A stretch of 10,785 bases of DNA from Porogramme epimiltina (Eukaryota; Basidiomycota; Agaricomycetes; Polyporales; Polyporaceae): assembly GCA_900155495.1 (NCBI GenBank), contig FTLJ01000835.1:1-10785 (forward strand), in the 5' to 3' direction. This document shows, piece by piece, positions 1 through 8,441 of this stretch. A program made the position numbers and the translations under genes. Each line of letters starts with the position of its first letter. Positions within the stretch are counted from its first letter, which is position 1. The notes below the pieces were generated by a model. The model was not told the origin of the DNA. It saw nothing but the letters and a program-made list of their open reading frames with translations, and made no database searches.

Positions 1-466
1 TGACCGGACTATTGCGCAGAACCCACAGGAGGGCTTCATCCCGCGAGCGTCCTATCCACTCCGGTATGGACGTCGTCTACCTCCCCGCCGCGCTCAACGT
101 CTTCGACGAGATCCGCTGCCCGTTCGCCCAGGGCGTGCAGCGCGCCTCCGACGGGAATTGAACAGGTACCTGTTCAACCTCCGGCATTGCGTCGGGCGGA
201 AGAACGTCACGCCCGTTGAGAGTGGGGCGGGGGCGGTAGTGGTGCGGAGGCTGGAAGAGGTGGGAGCATCATTGCTGACCGGGAACAGGCAGGAACAGGC
301 GCTAGAGATAGTAGATAACGTGTTCGCCTCTTCGGGGCAGCAGAAAGACGGAACGCTGCCGACGTTGAGTGCTCACTTGAAGTATCGACGATGGATCAGA
401 AGCAGCCTGCAGGATCAGCCACGATCGTTTATAGACGAGAGCACTGTTTGTTCAGGAACTCCTTGA
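1..466 (+). pseudogene. 3' end of an unidentified gene, probably frame-broken
   Basis: I do not recognise the product. From the ATG at 66 the frame reads MDVVYLPAALNVFDEIRCPF and continues to a TGA at 159-161. Nearly every codon ends in G or C, as expected for real coding sequence in a GC-rich basidiomycete. From about 158 the coding-like character moves to another frame, which continues (NRYLFNLRHCVGRKN...) to a TGA at 464-466. That second frame is also open back to base 2, but upstream of 158 it is Arg-rich and looks like a shadow frame. One missing base near 153-157 would explain the switch, so this looks like a recently frameshifted gene end. A sequencing or assembly error, or an unrecognised intron, is also possible. 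There are no recognisable domains, and the gene start lies outside the window. Confidence 0.3.
158..177. repeat. Perfect 20-bp palindrome
   Basis: TTGAACAGGTACCTGTTCAA equals its own reverse complement over all 20 bases, with no spacer. It covers the TGA (159-161) that ends the first reading frame of the broken upstream gene. A dyad this long is expected well under once in 10 kb by chance. It could be a binding site for a dimeric regulator, a trace of a small insertion or hairpin, or coincidence. Confidence 0.9.
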
Positions 467-755
467 CGGACTTGGTGTTAATGTATGCAATAGTATGACA
501 AACCCCTATTCTTTCATTTCCACTTCGACATCTGAACGCTAAGCCAGGTCTCTCATTGCAAGGGTTCCCATAAGTTATGGTGATCACTATTGAGAAACAA
601 AACACATCTCACAACAGACATTCCCCAATCTTCCAAGGCGTGGAACGCGAGGCAGGTAAAATCCCTTTCATCGCACTTGCTTCTCGGAACGATACATCTA
701 TCAAAAATTTGGGGCAGAATACATATTGGAAATCCGTAAAATGAGCTAGGATGAG
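467..755. other. AT-richer intergenic stretch, 3' flank of the NLR gene
   Basis: There is no supportable gene here. Base composition is visibly richer in A and T than the flanks. It should hold the 3' untranslated region and polyadenylation site of the minus-strand receptor gene and the terminator side of the plus-strand fragment, so the two units converge here. I saw no canonical AATAAA on the minus strand. The nearest AT-rich tract is around 695-745. Confidence 0.5.
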
Positions 756-1970
756 TTAGGTATCTGATGCGTCAACGAGTACAAGTCGTCCTTCGTTCGT
801 CACAAGTGCGACCCTGTGCCCGCGAATGTCCCAGCCACCTAGAGAAGGTGAATAATAGGAAGGATTGTATCTATAGCCAGGTGGAAGCCACCGCACCCGA
901 CGGCGTTCCCCACCGGGGTCCACACGCCAAATCCATCCGTCGTACTCCACGTAGTAGTTCGGAAATCCAGACGAAAGATCAGGCGCTCCTTGTTTCGACT
1001 GGGAGGTGTCCTCGCGCTGTGCTGCAAGCGGCCAGTGCTCGGAGGATGGGATTGGGGTGCATCCCCGGTAGGCCACGACAGCGCGGTTGTCGGTGGAGAA
1101 CGCAACGCGGTCGACTGGTACCTTACTTGATGTCTTGACGAAGAAACTATTTAGTAAGCGGGGTGCGCGACTGCCATCGAGCTGGTTCTGAGCCATAGGA
1201 TCTTCCTCTGTTGAATGTGGGCGATCTTGAAGGAGAGCAGAGACGTCCCAGATAGAAACACCACCGAACCCGTCTGCTGAAAGGAGGCGCGATTTGTCTG
1301 GAGAGAAGGTGAAGGCGTCAATTCCGAAACTGTTCTTCGCCTTCCATAGCACGGCGCTGGATGCGGCATCGCCTATCCACATATGCATCTGAGCTCCCAA
1401 TGAGTCGCCTGCCGGGAACAATGTTCAGTTCAAATCGTCCACTTTACGAGACTCATAGACCACTCGAGGTGACTCACCTGTGCGTGATGAAACGAGAACA
1501 TAATCGCTTTCTCCGGGAAGCACGGTCAAAGCACTGACATACCCCGCGTCCTTGCATATCACCCTCCAGGTCTCCGTCTCAGCATCCCACGCTTGCACCG
1601 TATAGGATGAGCGCGAAATGAGAAGCTGAGATTTCGAGGTGAAGGTAGTCTGCTTCACTGAACCCTCGTTCCCCCGAAGCACCGTTCCGGAATAGTTGCC
1701 GTTTCCCCTACGATACAGGTCAATCGAGTCGTCCCGCCAGCCGGAAAGCGCAAGGCGAGACCCGTCAGATGACCACGTCAACGCAACATTTTCTGGAATG
1801 AGGGAAGATGTTTCCGGACGTGTCGGAATGGTGAGGAAGACCTTGGACCACGACGACGACGACGTGACGTCCCAGAGCTGGACCGTCCCGTTTTCATGCG
1901 CGACAGCCAGGATGTTGTCGGGGTGGGGCGAGAACGCGACCATGACGGCGCGCACTGACGTCTGGATGGC
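756..1970 (-). repeat. WD40 repeats, second propeller (about 6-7 weaker blades)
   Basis: This region contains intron 6. Blades with recognisable cores are MVAFSPHPDN...VQLWDVTSS, ALTWSSDGSR...SIDLYRRG, QTTFTSKSQL...VQAWDAETE, ALTVLPGESD...MHMWIGDA and AFTFSPDKSR...VSIWDVSA. Two degenerate units follow, containing VDRVAFSTDN and GWIWRVDPGG. The end (GHRVALVTNEGRLVLVDASDT) is a final propeller strand just before the TAA at 756-758. Together with the first set this makes 13-14 blades, consistent with two seven-bladed propellers. Confidence 0.8.
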
Positions 1971-4900
1971 GTCGGTCGTCGGCGAGGATTCGCGCGAGAT
2001 CCTGGGGAGGCTGGCTTGCAACATGGCCGTGTCCCACGTGCGTGCCGTGTTGCCATGGGAGGATACAATATTGGCGCCGTCGGAGGAAAATCTCAAGTGG
2101 TTGATTATTTCCCCCACAATCTTCTCGGATTGTCCCAGTAGCTCTCCCGTGATGGGGTCCCAAAGTAGAAGAATGGATCCGCATCCGACGGCGAGGGAGG
2201 AGCCGTCGGGGGAGAAGTCGAGTGCCTCAACGTAGCCCGGCATCTCCAGCATACGGGGATCGGGCCCTGGGGAGTGGTCGGCGAGGGCCAACAAAGTGAC
2301 TTTTCTGTTGCCTCCGCATGCGACCGTTCTGCCATCGGGAGAAACGGCAACAGTGCCCCAACTGGACTTGTGCATGAGCGTGCGAACTTTAGAAGTATCT
2401 GAAAGCGACCAGATTTTGCACGTCCCGTCTCGGCTTCTGGAGACCAAAAAGGATCCGTCCCGCGAGAATGCCACAGATGGTATGTAGCTAGAATGACCTT
2501 CAAGAGTGGCTGTAAGCTTGATCTCCCCAGATTCCATATTCCACAATTTGACTGTATCGGGGTCGCTGTGGGCTGACGCGGCATAGTTTCCCTGGTACGA
2601 GTAGGCCACGCAGTGTACCCAATCTGACTGGTAATCCCAGGTCGGGTTTGAATGGTGCTGCTGCGAGGAGAGGCATACTCCCGTTTGAGCATCCAATACA
2701 AGAAGCTTCCCATTGCTAAACCCGGCAAGTATATCCTTCCCATCAGGCGAGAACGCAACACTCGTGACCCAGTGTTCCTGTTTGAGGACAAGGAGTCGCT
2801 CTCCTGTGCGCGCGTCCCAAAGTCGAATAGTCGAGTCTTCAGATCCACTGGTTACCACGAGATCGTTGGCCGGAGAATAATCTACACCGCTGACTTCTCT
2901 GAAATGGCCCTCCATGATGGTCACATGCGCATTCCAACGGGCCGGTGGTAACCCAACAGCGATGGTGATCTTCCCGTCAAAGTCTTCCTTGTACACCTCG
3001 CGCAGGATAGAGCTTGAGGGGCAGGCCGGGAGGCCGGACGTGTACACTGATGAGGCGATAGTGGTGAAGGCGGCATAACACTGACGAGTCATGCGTTCGC
3101 AGTCGAAGAGTAAGTTGACTGTGTCTTTTGACACCTCAAACTCGGAAAACTCGGAGGGGACGTTCTGAGGAGATAGTCATGAAACCGATTTTAGTTTATT
3201 TCAAGGCGTCGTACATACCCGGAGGGTCCGTTGGGCGATTCGTAGAGCTTCCACGGCGATGAACATCTCGCCGATGAGGCTGAGTCCCTCGAGCCAATGC
3301 AGCAGTTGCTTTTCACAAAACGTTTTCAAAAGACCAAGAATTTCCGCATCGACCATGGATTTGCTGAGATGGTAGGCCCAGTGGCGCAAAGCGTATTGAA
3401 CATGCGAGGGTAGGCGGTCGCGGACGCGCGCGGCAAGATCAAGAATTTGCTTGTTGGGGAAAGAAATTTGGTCCGGTGTGATTTGACAGATGTTCTTGCG
3501 GAGTGCATCTAACATTGTCTCGAAGCAGCGCCTCGTGAGGAGGGCATGATGCTTCCGAGGATTAATCACGATGTTAGGATTGGTGCTGCCGAGGAGGAAA
3601 TCAGGGAATGAAGGATGGATGATCTGTATGACCCCGTCGCCGGACTCTGGGAGAGATATGACGGAATGAAGGAACATCAAGTTTCGTGTCGCCGTTTCAG
3701 GATTTAGTCCAAGGAAGGTGTCTAGTGCCAACGGTGACAGTCGTTCCTGCAACAGCACAACAGACCACACGATCAACATCAGTTGTTCCACCGTCTTCGA
3801 ATCCATATCATCCGTGATAATAGCGTTAAATACGTCATCGTATAGCCTGTAAAGATAGGCCAAGGGCGAGCCCTGACGGTGTTCCAGCATCTGAAGCACA
3901 ATTTGTAGTCGTCCCCGTGGCTCATTATTCATCTTGTCGGCAATAAACCTCATAGCAGTCGAGAGGAAGATGAAAAGCCCATGGGTGAGGAATATCAACT
4001 GCTTCTTCTCATCATCGGTCGGCCAGAAATTATCCACCGTGGAGTAATCTTTCCTAATCGTCTTGAGTCTTTCTTCTACGTAGATGGCCATGTCTTGCTC
4101 CACTATCTCATGAGGAACTTCGTTGAGAGGAAATGTGTAGGTGTTCGCAAGGAGGGACTTGTAACGGAACCCCTCCACGATCCGGGGCTCAGGCCGACTA
4201 GTTATCAAGAACTTGAGGGGGGAAAGTTCGGTGACGAAGTGTGACAGCGCAGCGAGGATGACCGATACTGCCTCCTTGTCGTTGCATTCGTCGAGGGCAT
4301 CAATTATGACGACTTGGGGGAGGGAAGGAGTGCTTTTCATCGCGCGCAGTGGCTCGACGATGAGCTTCTCGAGCTGCTTCAACGCCAGAGCGCGGTGGAT
4401 GTCGGGATGAGCGGAGAGCGCCTTCATGACTTCGTTCGCAAACGCGGAATTGGATGCGGAAAGTTGATGTGCGATTGTGGGAAAGATACGAAGGACATCA
4501 TTACGGCCGCCTTGACGCGCACAGAAGAAGCTCGCCCCGAGGCGCCCTTCGTGCTCGCACCATTTGGCGATAGTATGGGAAATGGTGGTCTTGCCTGCGC
4601 CGGGGGGGGCCTTCATCCACACAATTGACAAATCCTCACCGACGGAGAACAGTGGGGTCTTGCCTTGCTCCGCTTCTCCAGTTATCCACGATTGTATTGC
4701 TGATTGGACCTCCTTCCTTGTGCCCGCCATGCATCCGACCCGGCCGCTCCCGCCGTCGTCGTACCGTGCTTCGCTGACGTGGTTGAGCTCCTTGAGCGCT
4801 GGGATGCATCATTAGTAGTCATAGAAGGAAGTCAACGGAAGACTTGCCTGCGATCCGTGCTTGCCTCTACTCCAAATAAGACTAAGCGTAAGAAGCTCGA

Positions 4901-5770
4901 CTCGAATAAGGAACATGTAGGAGAACAAACCTGAAGAGCAATGTGGATTTGGAGGGTTGATTGAACCTGGAGACATAGTCGAGCATCAATCCAAAGCAAT
5001 AGCCTTTCACGTCCACCCGCCGACGTACCGTGAGACTCTCAACGAGCGAAAATAGCCTGTTGATATGACCATCTAGCTTCCCAGCGATAGCTTCAACTTG
5101 CGCAACTTTTGTGATCCATCCTGGGCTAGCCAGGCCTTCCACAGCCTTCGCAACTTTTTGCACCTTTCTGTAACGCCGGGAATCGTCAGAGTGTTAGCGT
5201 AGAGACAACATCATAAGGGCTGGGCGTACTTAGTGAAGCGTTGCAGCTGCTGTGAAATTTCATCGGGGAGATCTTGCGCGCTGGGAAGCTCGTCGATGGT
5301 CCGTAACAAGGAGCGAACACGTCTGCCGAACTTGCTGATTGTGTCTATGTTTGCATCATATTTCTGTAGGGAAACGTGGTTATGTTGCAGATTTCACTCC
5401 CTAGTCAGCTCGTACTTACGTCGGAGACTTCCTTTGCAGCTACTACCCCACCCAAAGCGGCTTGAAGGGGTGGAAGAGGAACAGATGCCTCCTTCGCGAT
5501 CTTGAGTATAATCCCCAGTGCCCCCTTAGCGGTATCCTTGAAGTCCTGCCAGCCACAGGGAGGTCCATCGGCAATGCTGTCCTCGTCTGTCGCATCGGAA
5601 TCGGCGGGATCGACGTGTGTGTCTGCAAGCGCTGGCTCCTCTTGGACGGGGTGTGTATTCGATGCTCCCGGAGGCTCGGATTCCTTGGATAGTTGAACGC
5701 GAGATGCCTCGGCATTTGAGACACAGCAGAGGCAGCCCAGCGTCTTCGTGATTGCTTTCCACACTTTCAT
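756..5770 (-). CDS. NACHT-WD40 NOD-like receptor with MLKL/HeLo-like N-terminal region
   Basis: This is a STAND-class signalling NTPase of the fungal NLR type. Such proteins typically stay inactive until the repeat domain meets a ligand, then oligomerise through NACHT and trigger the N-terminal effector. My seven-exon model is 5770-5420, 5363-5230, 5167-4931, 4864-4848, 4798-3219, 3164-1478 and 1408-756. It is in phase throughout, has no internal stop and gives 1552 residues. Residues 1-75 hold a Cys cluster (GCLCC, 12-16) and an acidic, low-complexity linker. Residues 76-235 are a helical bundle. GTR-type pre-NACHT motif and NACHT follow: Walker A APPGAGKTT (Lys316), Walker B VVIIDALDEC (Asp413), FLITSRPE near 444-451. 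Residues 853-1552 are WD40 blades. The start is the ATG at 5770; the same frame has no earlier ATG in the exon. Exon 4 and its introns are the least certain part. The ligand and output are unknown. Confidence 0.88.
1409..1477 (-). other. NLR intron 6
   Basis: Donor ACAG|GTGAGT, acceptor CCGGCAG, with a CTGAAC branch-like sequence. The length is 69 bp, a multiple of three, but it holds an in-frame TGA, so retention would end the protein within the second propeller. Splicing gives SSRTG-DSLGAQMHMW. Confidence 0.9.
2006..2927 (-). repeat. WD40 repeats, first propeller (about 7 blades)
   Basis: Seven repeats are visible in residues 853-1160. Typical blade cores are VSGVDYSP...TIRLWDARTG, VTSVAFSPDG...KLLVLDAQTG, VHCVAYSYQG...VKLWNMESG, IPSVAFSRDG...CKIWSLSD, GTVAVSPDG, VEALDFSPDG...LLLWDPITG and INHLRFSSDG...ARTWDTAM. 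The repeats differ clearly from one another, which suits an old propeller with fixed blade identity rather than a recently amplified array. They serve as the ligand-sensing side of the receptor by analogy with other NACHT-WD40 proteins. Confidence 0.9.
3165..3218 (-). other. NLR intron 5
   Basis: Donor GTATGT, acceptor CTCCTCAG, 54 bp in phase 0. Splicing joins AQRTLR to NVPSEFSEFEVSKDTV. Without it the frame stops soon after (VCTTP then stop). Confidence 0.9.
4130..4640 (-). other. NACHT NTPase domain
   Basis: This is the core nucleotide-binding part of the receptor. Walker A (APPGAGKTT) lies at 4584-4610 and Walker B (VVIIDALDEC) at 4284-4313. The second Walker B acidic positions (D-x-x-D-E) are the extended form usual for NACHT rather than NB-ARC. 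The sensor-like strand FLITSRPEPRI follows about 30 residues later. Upstream, C-x-x-GTR (residues 269-273) and IQSWI match the conserved lead-in to NACHT in basidiomycete receptors. All the catalytic residues I can identify are present, so ATP or GTP binding should be intact. About 300 helical residues follow before the WD40 part, as expected for the winged-helix and superhelical spacer of STAND proteins. Confidence 0.92.
4799..4847 (-). other. NLR intron 4, possible GC-AG intron
   Basis: The NACHT frame meets a TGA at 4809-4811, so an intron must end after it. The acceptor ATCCCAG (4799) is preceded by a near-ideal branch site, TACTAAT. The donor that keeps phase with the 17-nt exon is CAG|GCAAGT, the usual consensus of GC-AG introns. 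The length is 49 bp. The acceptor and branch site are strong and the donor is inferred. Confidence 0.55.
4865..4930 (-). other. NLR intron 3 (tentative acceptor)
   Basis: The donor is CAG|GTTTGT. An intron is required because the frame meets a TAG at 4882-4884. The acceptor GTAGAG at 4865 gives a 66-bp intron and a 17-nt next exon that keeps phase. The alternative acceptor at CTTAG (4882) works only with a poor donor downstream. Confidence 0.5.
5168..5229 (-). other. NLR intron 2
   Basis: Donor GTACGC, acceptor GTTACAG, with a GCTAACA branch-point-like sequence upstream of the acceptor. The length is 62 bp in phase 2. Splicing joins LQRFT-K-KVQKV in frame. Confidence 0.85.
5364..5419 (-). 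other. NLR intron 1
   Basis: Donor GTAAGT follows the codons for VSD, and the acceptor is CCCTACAG. The length is 56 bp in phase 0. The next exon begins KYDANIDTISKFG. Confidence 0.9.
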
Positions 5771-7261
5771 GTCTTGCAAGAGCCCAGATGACGCGTTTGG
5801 GAGCGGTCAGAGAGGGTGAAGGGGAGCGGACAGCAGGGATAGGAGGATGGGGAGTGAACGTTGTAGAGGCGGGGGAAGGGGCGGATTTTCACCGATGTAA
5901 ACGGTCTCCTGAAGCTGCGTCTGAGGCGCGTGGTGGACTGATGCACGCGGTCTCGTGCAGGGTGAGCACGGGACACAGGGCTCCGGGAAACCTGTGTCAT
6001 AGAAGCAGATGATAGGCGCGATCGCAGGCTCGTTTAATGACGGTGGAAATGCGGGGGAACGCGCTGTCAGAGAAGCGGAGGGGTGAAATCGCGGATTCAC
6101 ACGCCGGTACGGAGCAAGGAGTGTGCTCTCACTCTCTGTGCGCATGTTCGTACACGGCTGAGAGCGAGTCACTGCGTAGATATCTGCTCAAACGATGTGA
6201 TCGACGAAATCAATTATTGTGGACGCTAGCACTTTGGTCGAAATCAGGAGGGGGGAAACGGCTGAGCGGATGCTGAAAACGCGCACCTACAAAAGAATCC
6301 GTCCCGGCACGCCGCCCGCCTCCTTTCCGCCTTATGGCATGCCGTCATTTCTCCTATAGCCTCTTCTGCGATGCCAGACCTACAGCCTCTCCCGCTGATC
6401 CATAGAGCTCCCTACCATGCTCTCCCGCGCCGACTTAACAAGCAATGTGCTGTCTATTAAACCTAGAAAAAGCACAAACGGCTTAGTTGTGAAGGGCATC
6501 TCACGAGAACCCGCTGCGGGTTTCAACGTTCACGTTCGCCTGGTCTTCGTTGGGCGAAGAGGTTCAGTGGGAGCGCCATCCCGGAGCAGCTACCGCCGGG
6601 ACGATCCCATTGCGCCGCGTCGGGCGTTCATAGCTCTGTTGTGCCTGGAAAACAGTTGATGTTGACGCTGAATGGATGAACAAGGCGCGGGCGAGAGCGC
6701 AGAGCATAGCCTGGGGCGTCGAGGATTGGACGCTCGGAGATTGGGGGTCGTGCTGTAGACAGGGCCAGCTCGTGCGGCTGGAGCGGTCCAGCAGGCCTCG
6801 CGGAACGCGGGCGTGGAGAAGACCCGAAGACCGGAGGGTGGACGCAGGGGAAGCGAAGAAGCAACTGGGCTGTCAAAGTGAGGCGCGGAGATGCGCCGCT
6901 CGTGCCGCAGATCATTATAGGAGGGACGCTGGCTATTGGCAGTCCGACATGTGTGGCAGTCGAGGCAGCTGACGGTAGTCCAGGGGAGAAGCGAGGAAAG
7001 GGGAGAGCGCGGCTACGCGAGACCTTGAGCGGTGCGTGCAGGCCCGCGCGAAGGTGGACGGCGAGCATGCCCGCGCCCGCGCGAGCTCCAGGGCGGCGGA
7101 CCCGCCGTGAAAACGCGTGCGTCACAGAGTGACCGTGACGAGTGAAGTCACGTCCTTTTCTCCAGCCTGAGTTACCAGTGGCGTCATCGGCTTGCCCGTC
7201 ACTCTTGTGCCCGTGCCCACTGCGCCTGCGAAGTGCCGCATTTCTGCTGTACAACCCTGCG
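5771..7261. other. Intergenic region upstream of the NLR gene, no supportable gene
   Basis: The stretch runs from the receptor's start codon to the first ZIP-like sequence and should contain the minus-strand receptor promoter near its low end. The 5775-5960 part is rich in purines on the + strand, so the receptor's 5' untranslated region would be pyrimidine-rich, which is common in fungal promoters. I found no convincing TATA or CCAAT box for the receptor. A TACAAAAG sequence at about 6289 and an ATG at 6417 (80 codons, MLSRADLTSNVLSIKP...) could be a small + strand gene, but the product shows no domain and its codon use is mixed. From about 6640 on the DNA becomes GC-rich and open in several frames at once, so open frames there carry little weight. 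Confidence 0.5.
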
Positions 7262-7597
7262 CTTACACCTCCTTCGCGTAGCTGTCTCCTTCCTGACACT
7301 CCCGGAGACATGGCGGTCAATACAAGTCCTCAGCATCCTCTTCTTCGTGGACAATCACTTTGGCACTGGGGTTATTCTCTCCACCGCTTTCGCCCACCTC
7401 CTCCAGGCCGCGTTCAAGGCTCTTCTTGACCCAGTCGTCAACAAGACATGGGAAGTGGGGCACTGGACAGGTCTGATTGCGTACGTCCCTTCGTTCATGC
7501 CAGGCCACGTCCTCGGAACGTCTCTCACCCCTTCCTGCTCAGTCTGGGGTCTCCGCTGTGCGTATTCCTCATAGAATGTCGGTTTGTGTCCCCTTCT

Positions 7598-7634
7598 CCC
7601 TAATATCCATCCCTCACGCCCTAATATCCATCCC
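7598..7634 (+). repeat. 21-bp tandem duplication inside ZIP copy 1
   Basis: CCCTAATATCCATCCC occurs at 7598-7613 and again at 7619-7634, a 21-bp period. The matching place in copy 2 (about 9999-10021, CCTGGTATCCACTCCTCACG) has only one unit. The duplication therefore arose in copy 1 after the gene duplication. Confidence 0.85.
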
Positions 7635-7858
7635 ACCGCCTCCACTCGCCGCGCCCTCAACACCAACGGCCTCCGCTCCGGCGTCGTCTGCCTCGTCCAT
7701 CCAGATGGAATACGACTACTCCCCTGCACAACGACCCTCCGTCCTCGTTGAGAACCCCCACGTGTCCACCTCCCACACACCCTCCGAGCCTTCCCAAGGT
7801 CCCCTTCGGATGCGTCCCCACTCAACGGTGCATCCGCCTCGTACGGCTCGACGACGTC

Positions 7859-7894
7859 CACGCGCACCACGCGCACACGCACCCCCACACGCCC
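7859..7894 (+). other. His-rich metal-loop remnant, copy 1
   Basis: In one frame the sequence reads HAHHAHTHPHTP, a run typical of the cytoplasmic metal-binding loop between ZIP helices 3 and 4. The flanking linker is in a different frame, so the run is separated from the rest of the protein by indels. Copy 2 has a poorer form (AHQAHTYPYTPRR) from 10277. Confidence 0.75.
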
Positions 7895-8315
7895 CGGCGC
7901 GCGGCGACGCCCCCAAGCACAGCGGCAGCAGCGCCGACACCGGCGTTCTTCTCCGGGGTCACCATCGGCACGCGGCGCGCGCGGCGCACATGCAGCATCT
8001 CTCGTGCGGCGCGCGCTGGCGGCGATGGGAAAGCCTGTATCCGCGAGCGCGGCGTGGTGTCGGGCCGCCACCACCATCGACACCGCCATCATCCATGAGC
8101 GCGCGCACACGGACGGAGAGGTAGACCTCGAGGGGGCGCGCGCCAAGCGCCTTCAGTGGTCGTCGAGATGTGCGAGGGACACAAGTGCGGCAATGGGCCC
8201 GGGAGAGGGACCGGGAGAGAGAGGGGAAGGGGAGCGGGGCGTGCTGCGGGCGGACAGGGGCACGGACGCGCGTACGCCCGTCTCGACATGGAGCGCTGGA
8301 TGGACGGGATGCGCG

Positions 8316-8336
8316 GCGAACGCGAACGCGAACGCG
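8316..8336 (+). repeat. GCGAAC hexanucleotide repeat (3.5 units)
   Basis: GCGAAC is repeated three times and followed by GCG. In one frame it gives an Asn-Ala run. It sits just after the LDMERW segment of ZIP copy 1, a spot where replication slippage probably added to frame loss. Confidence 0.85.
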
Positions 8337-8441
8337 GGGGCGCGCGGGGATGGCTCGGATGCGGACCAGTGCATGGATGAGGGGCCTGTTGTGGACGAGG
8401 TGAGGAACGTCGGGAGGCGGACGCAGATCATCGGCATCCTG

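Larger units (their letters stand above)
4945..5545 (-). other. N-terminal helical signalling region (MLKL/HeLo-like)
   Basis: After splicing out introns 1 and 2 this region encodes residues 76 to about 235. It opens with DFKDTAKGALGIILKIAKEA and PLPPLQAALGGVVAAKEVSD, then amphipathic helices rich in Leu, Lys and Glu (for example RVRSLLRTIDELP, EISQQLQRFTKKVQKVAKAV). The pattern 'LPPLQAALGG...' followed by 'KYDANIDTISKFGRRV' resembles the four-helix N-terminal regions of many Agaricomycete NLRs that are compared with MLKL N-terminal and HeLo-type membrane-targeting domains. The family match is from memory of the pattern. A generic coiled-coil adaptor is the main alternative. Confidence 0.55.

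Noticed and set aside
1696..2951. Plus-strand frames opposite the WD40 exon
   Set aside because: They are shadows of the minus-strand coding exon, which has clear WD40 repeats.
3201..4730. Treating the NACHT block as a separate gene starting at the ATG at 4730
   Set aside because: The frame upstream of this ATG still encodes the conserved lead-in (LKELNHVSEARYDD, then GCMAGTR), and a splice acceptor with a branch site precedes it. The ATG is therefore internal.
4882..5163. Separate small gene at the 93-codon frame
   Set aside because: It begins with GTG, not ATG. Its ends match splice acceptor and donor signals in phase with the neighbouring exons, so it is exon 3 of the receptor.
6417..6659. 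Possible small + strand gene of 80 codons (MLSRADLTSN...)
   Set aside because: It has a weak TATA-like sequence upstream and a reasonable ATG context, but mixed codon use and no recognisable domain. It is mentioned only within the intergenic entry.
6628..7320. Minus-strand open frame of 230 codons between the NLR and ZIP copy 1
   Set aside because: It is Arg/Pro/Ser-rich with no domain or splice logic, and several frames are open over the same GC-rich DNA. It looks like a chance frame.
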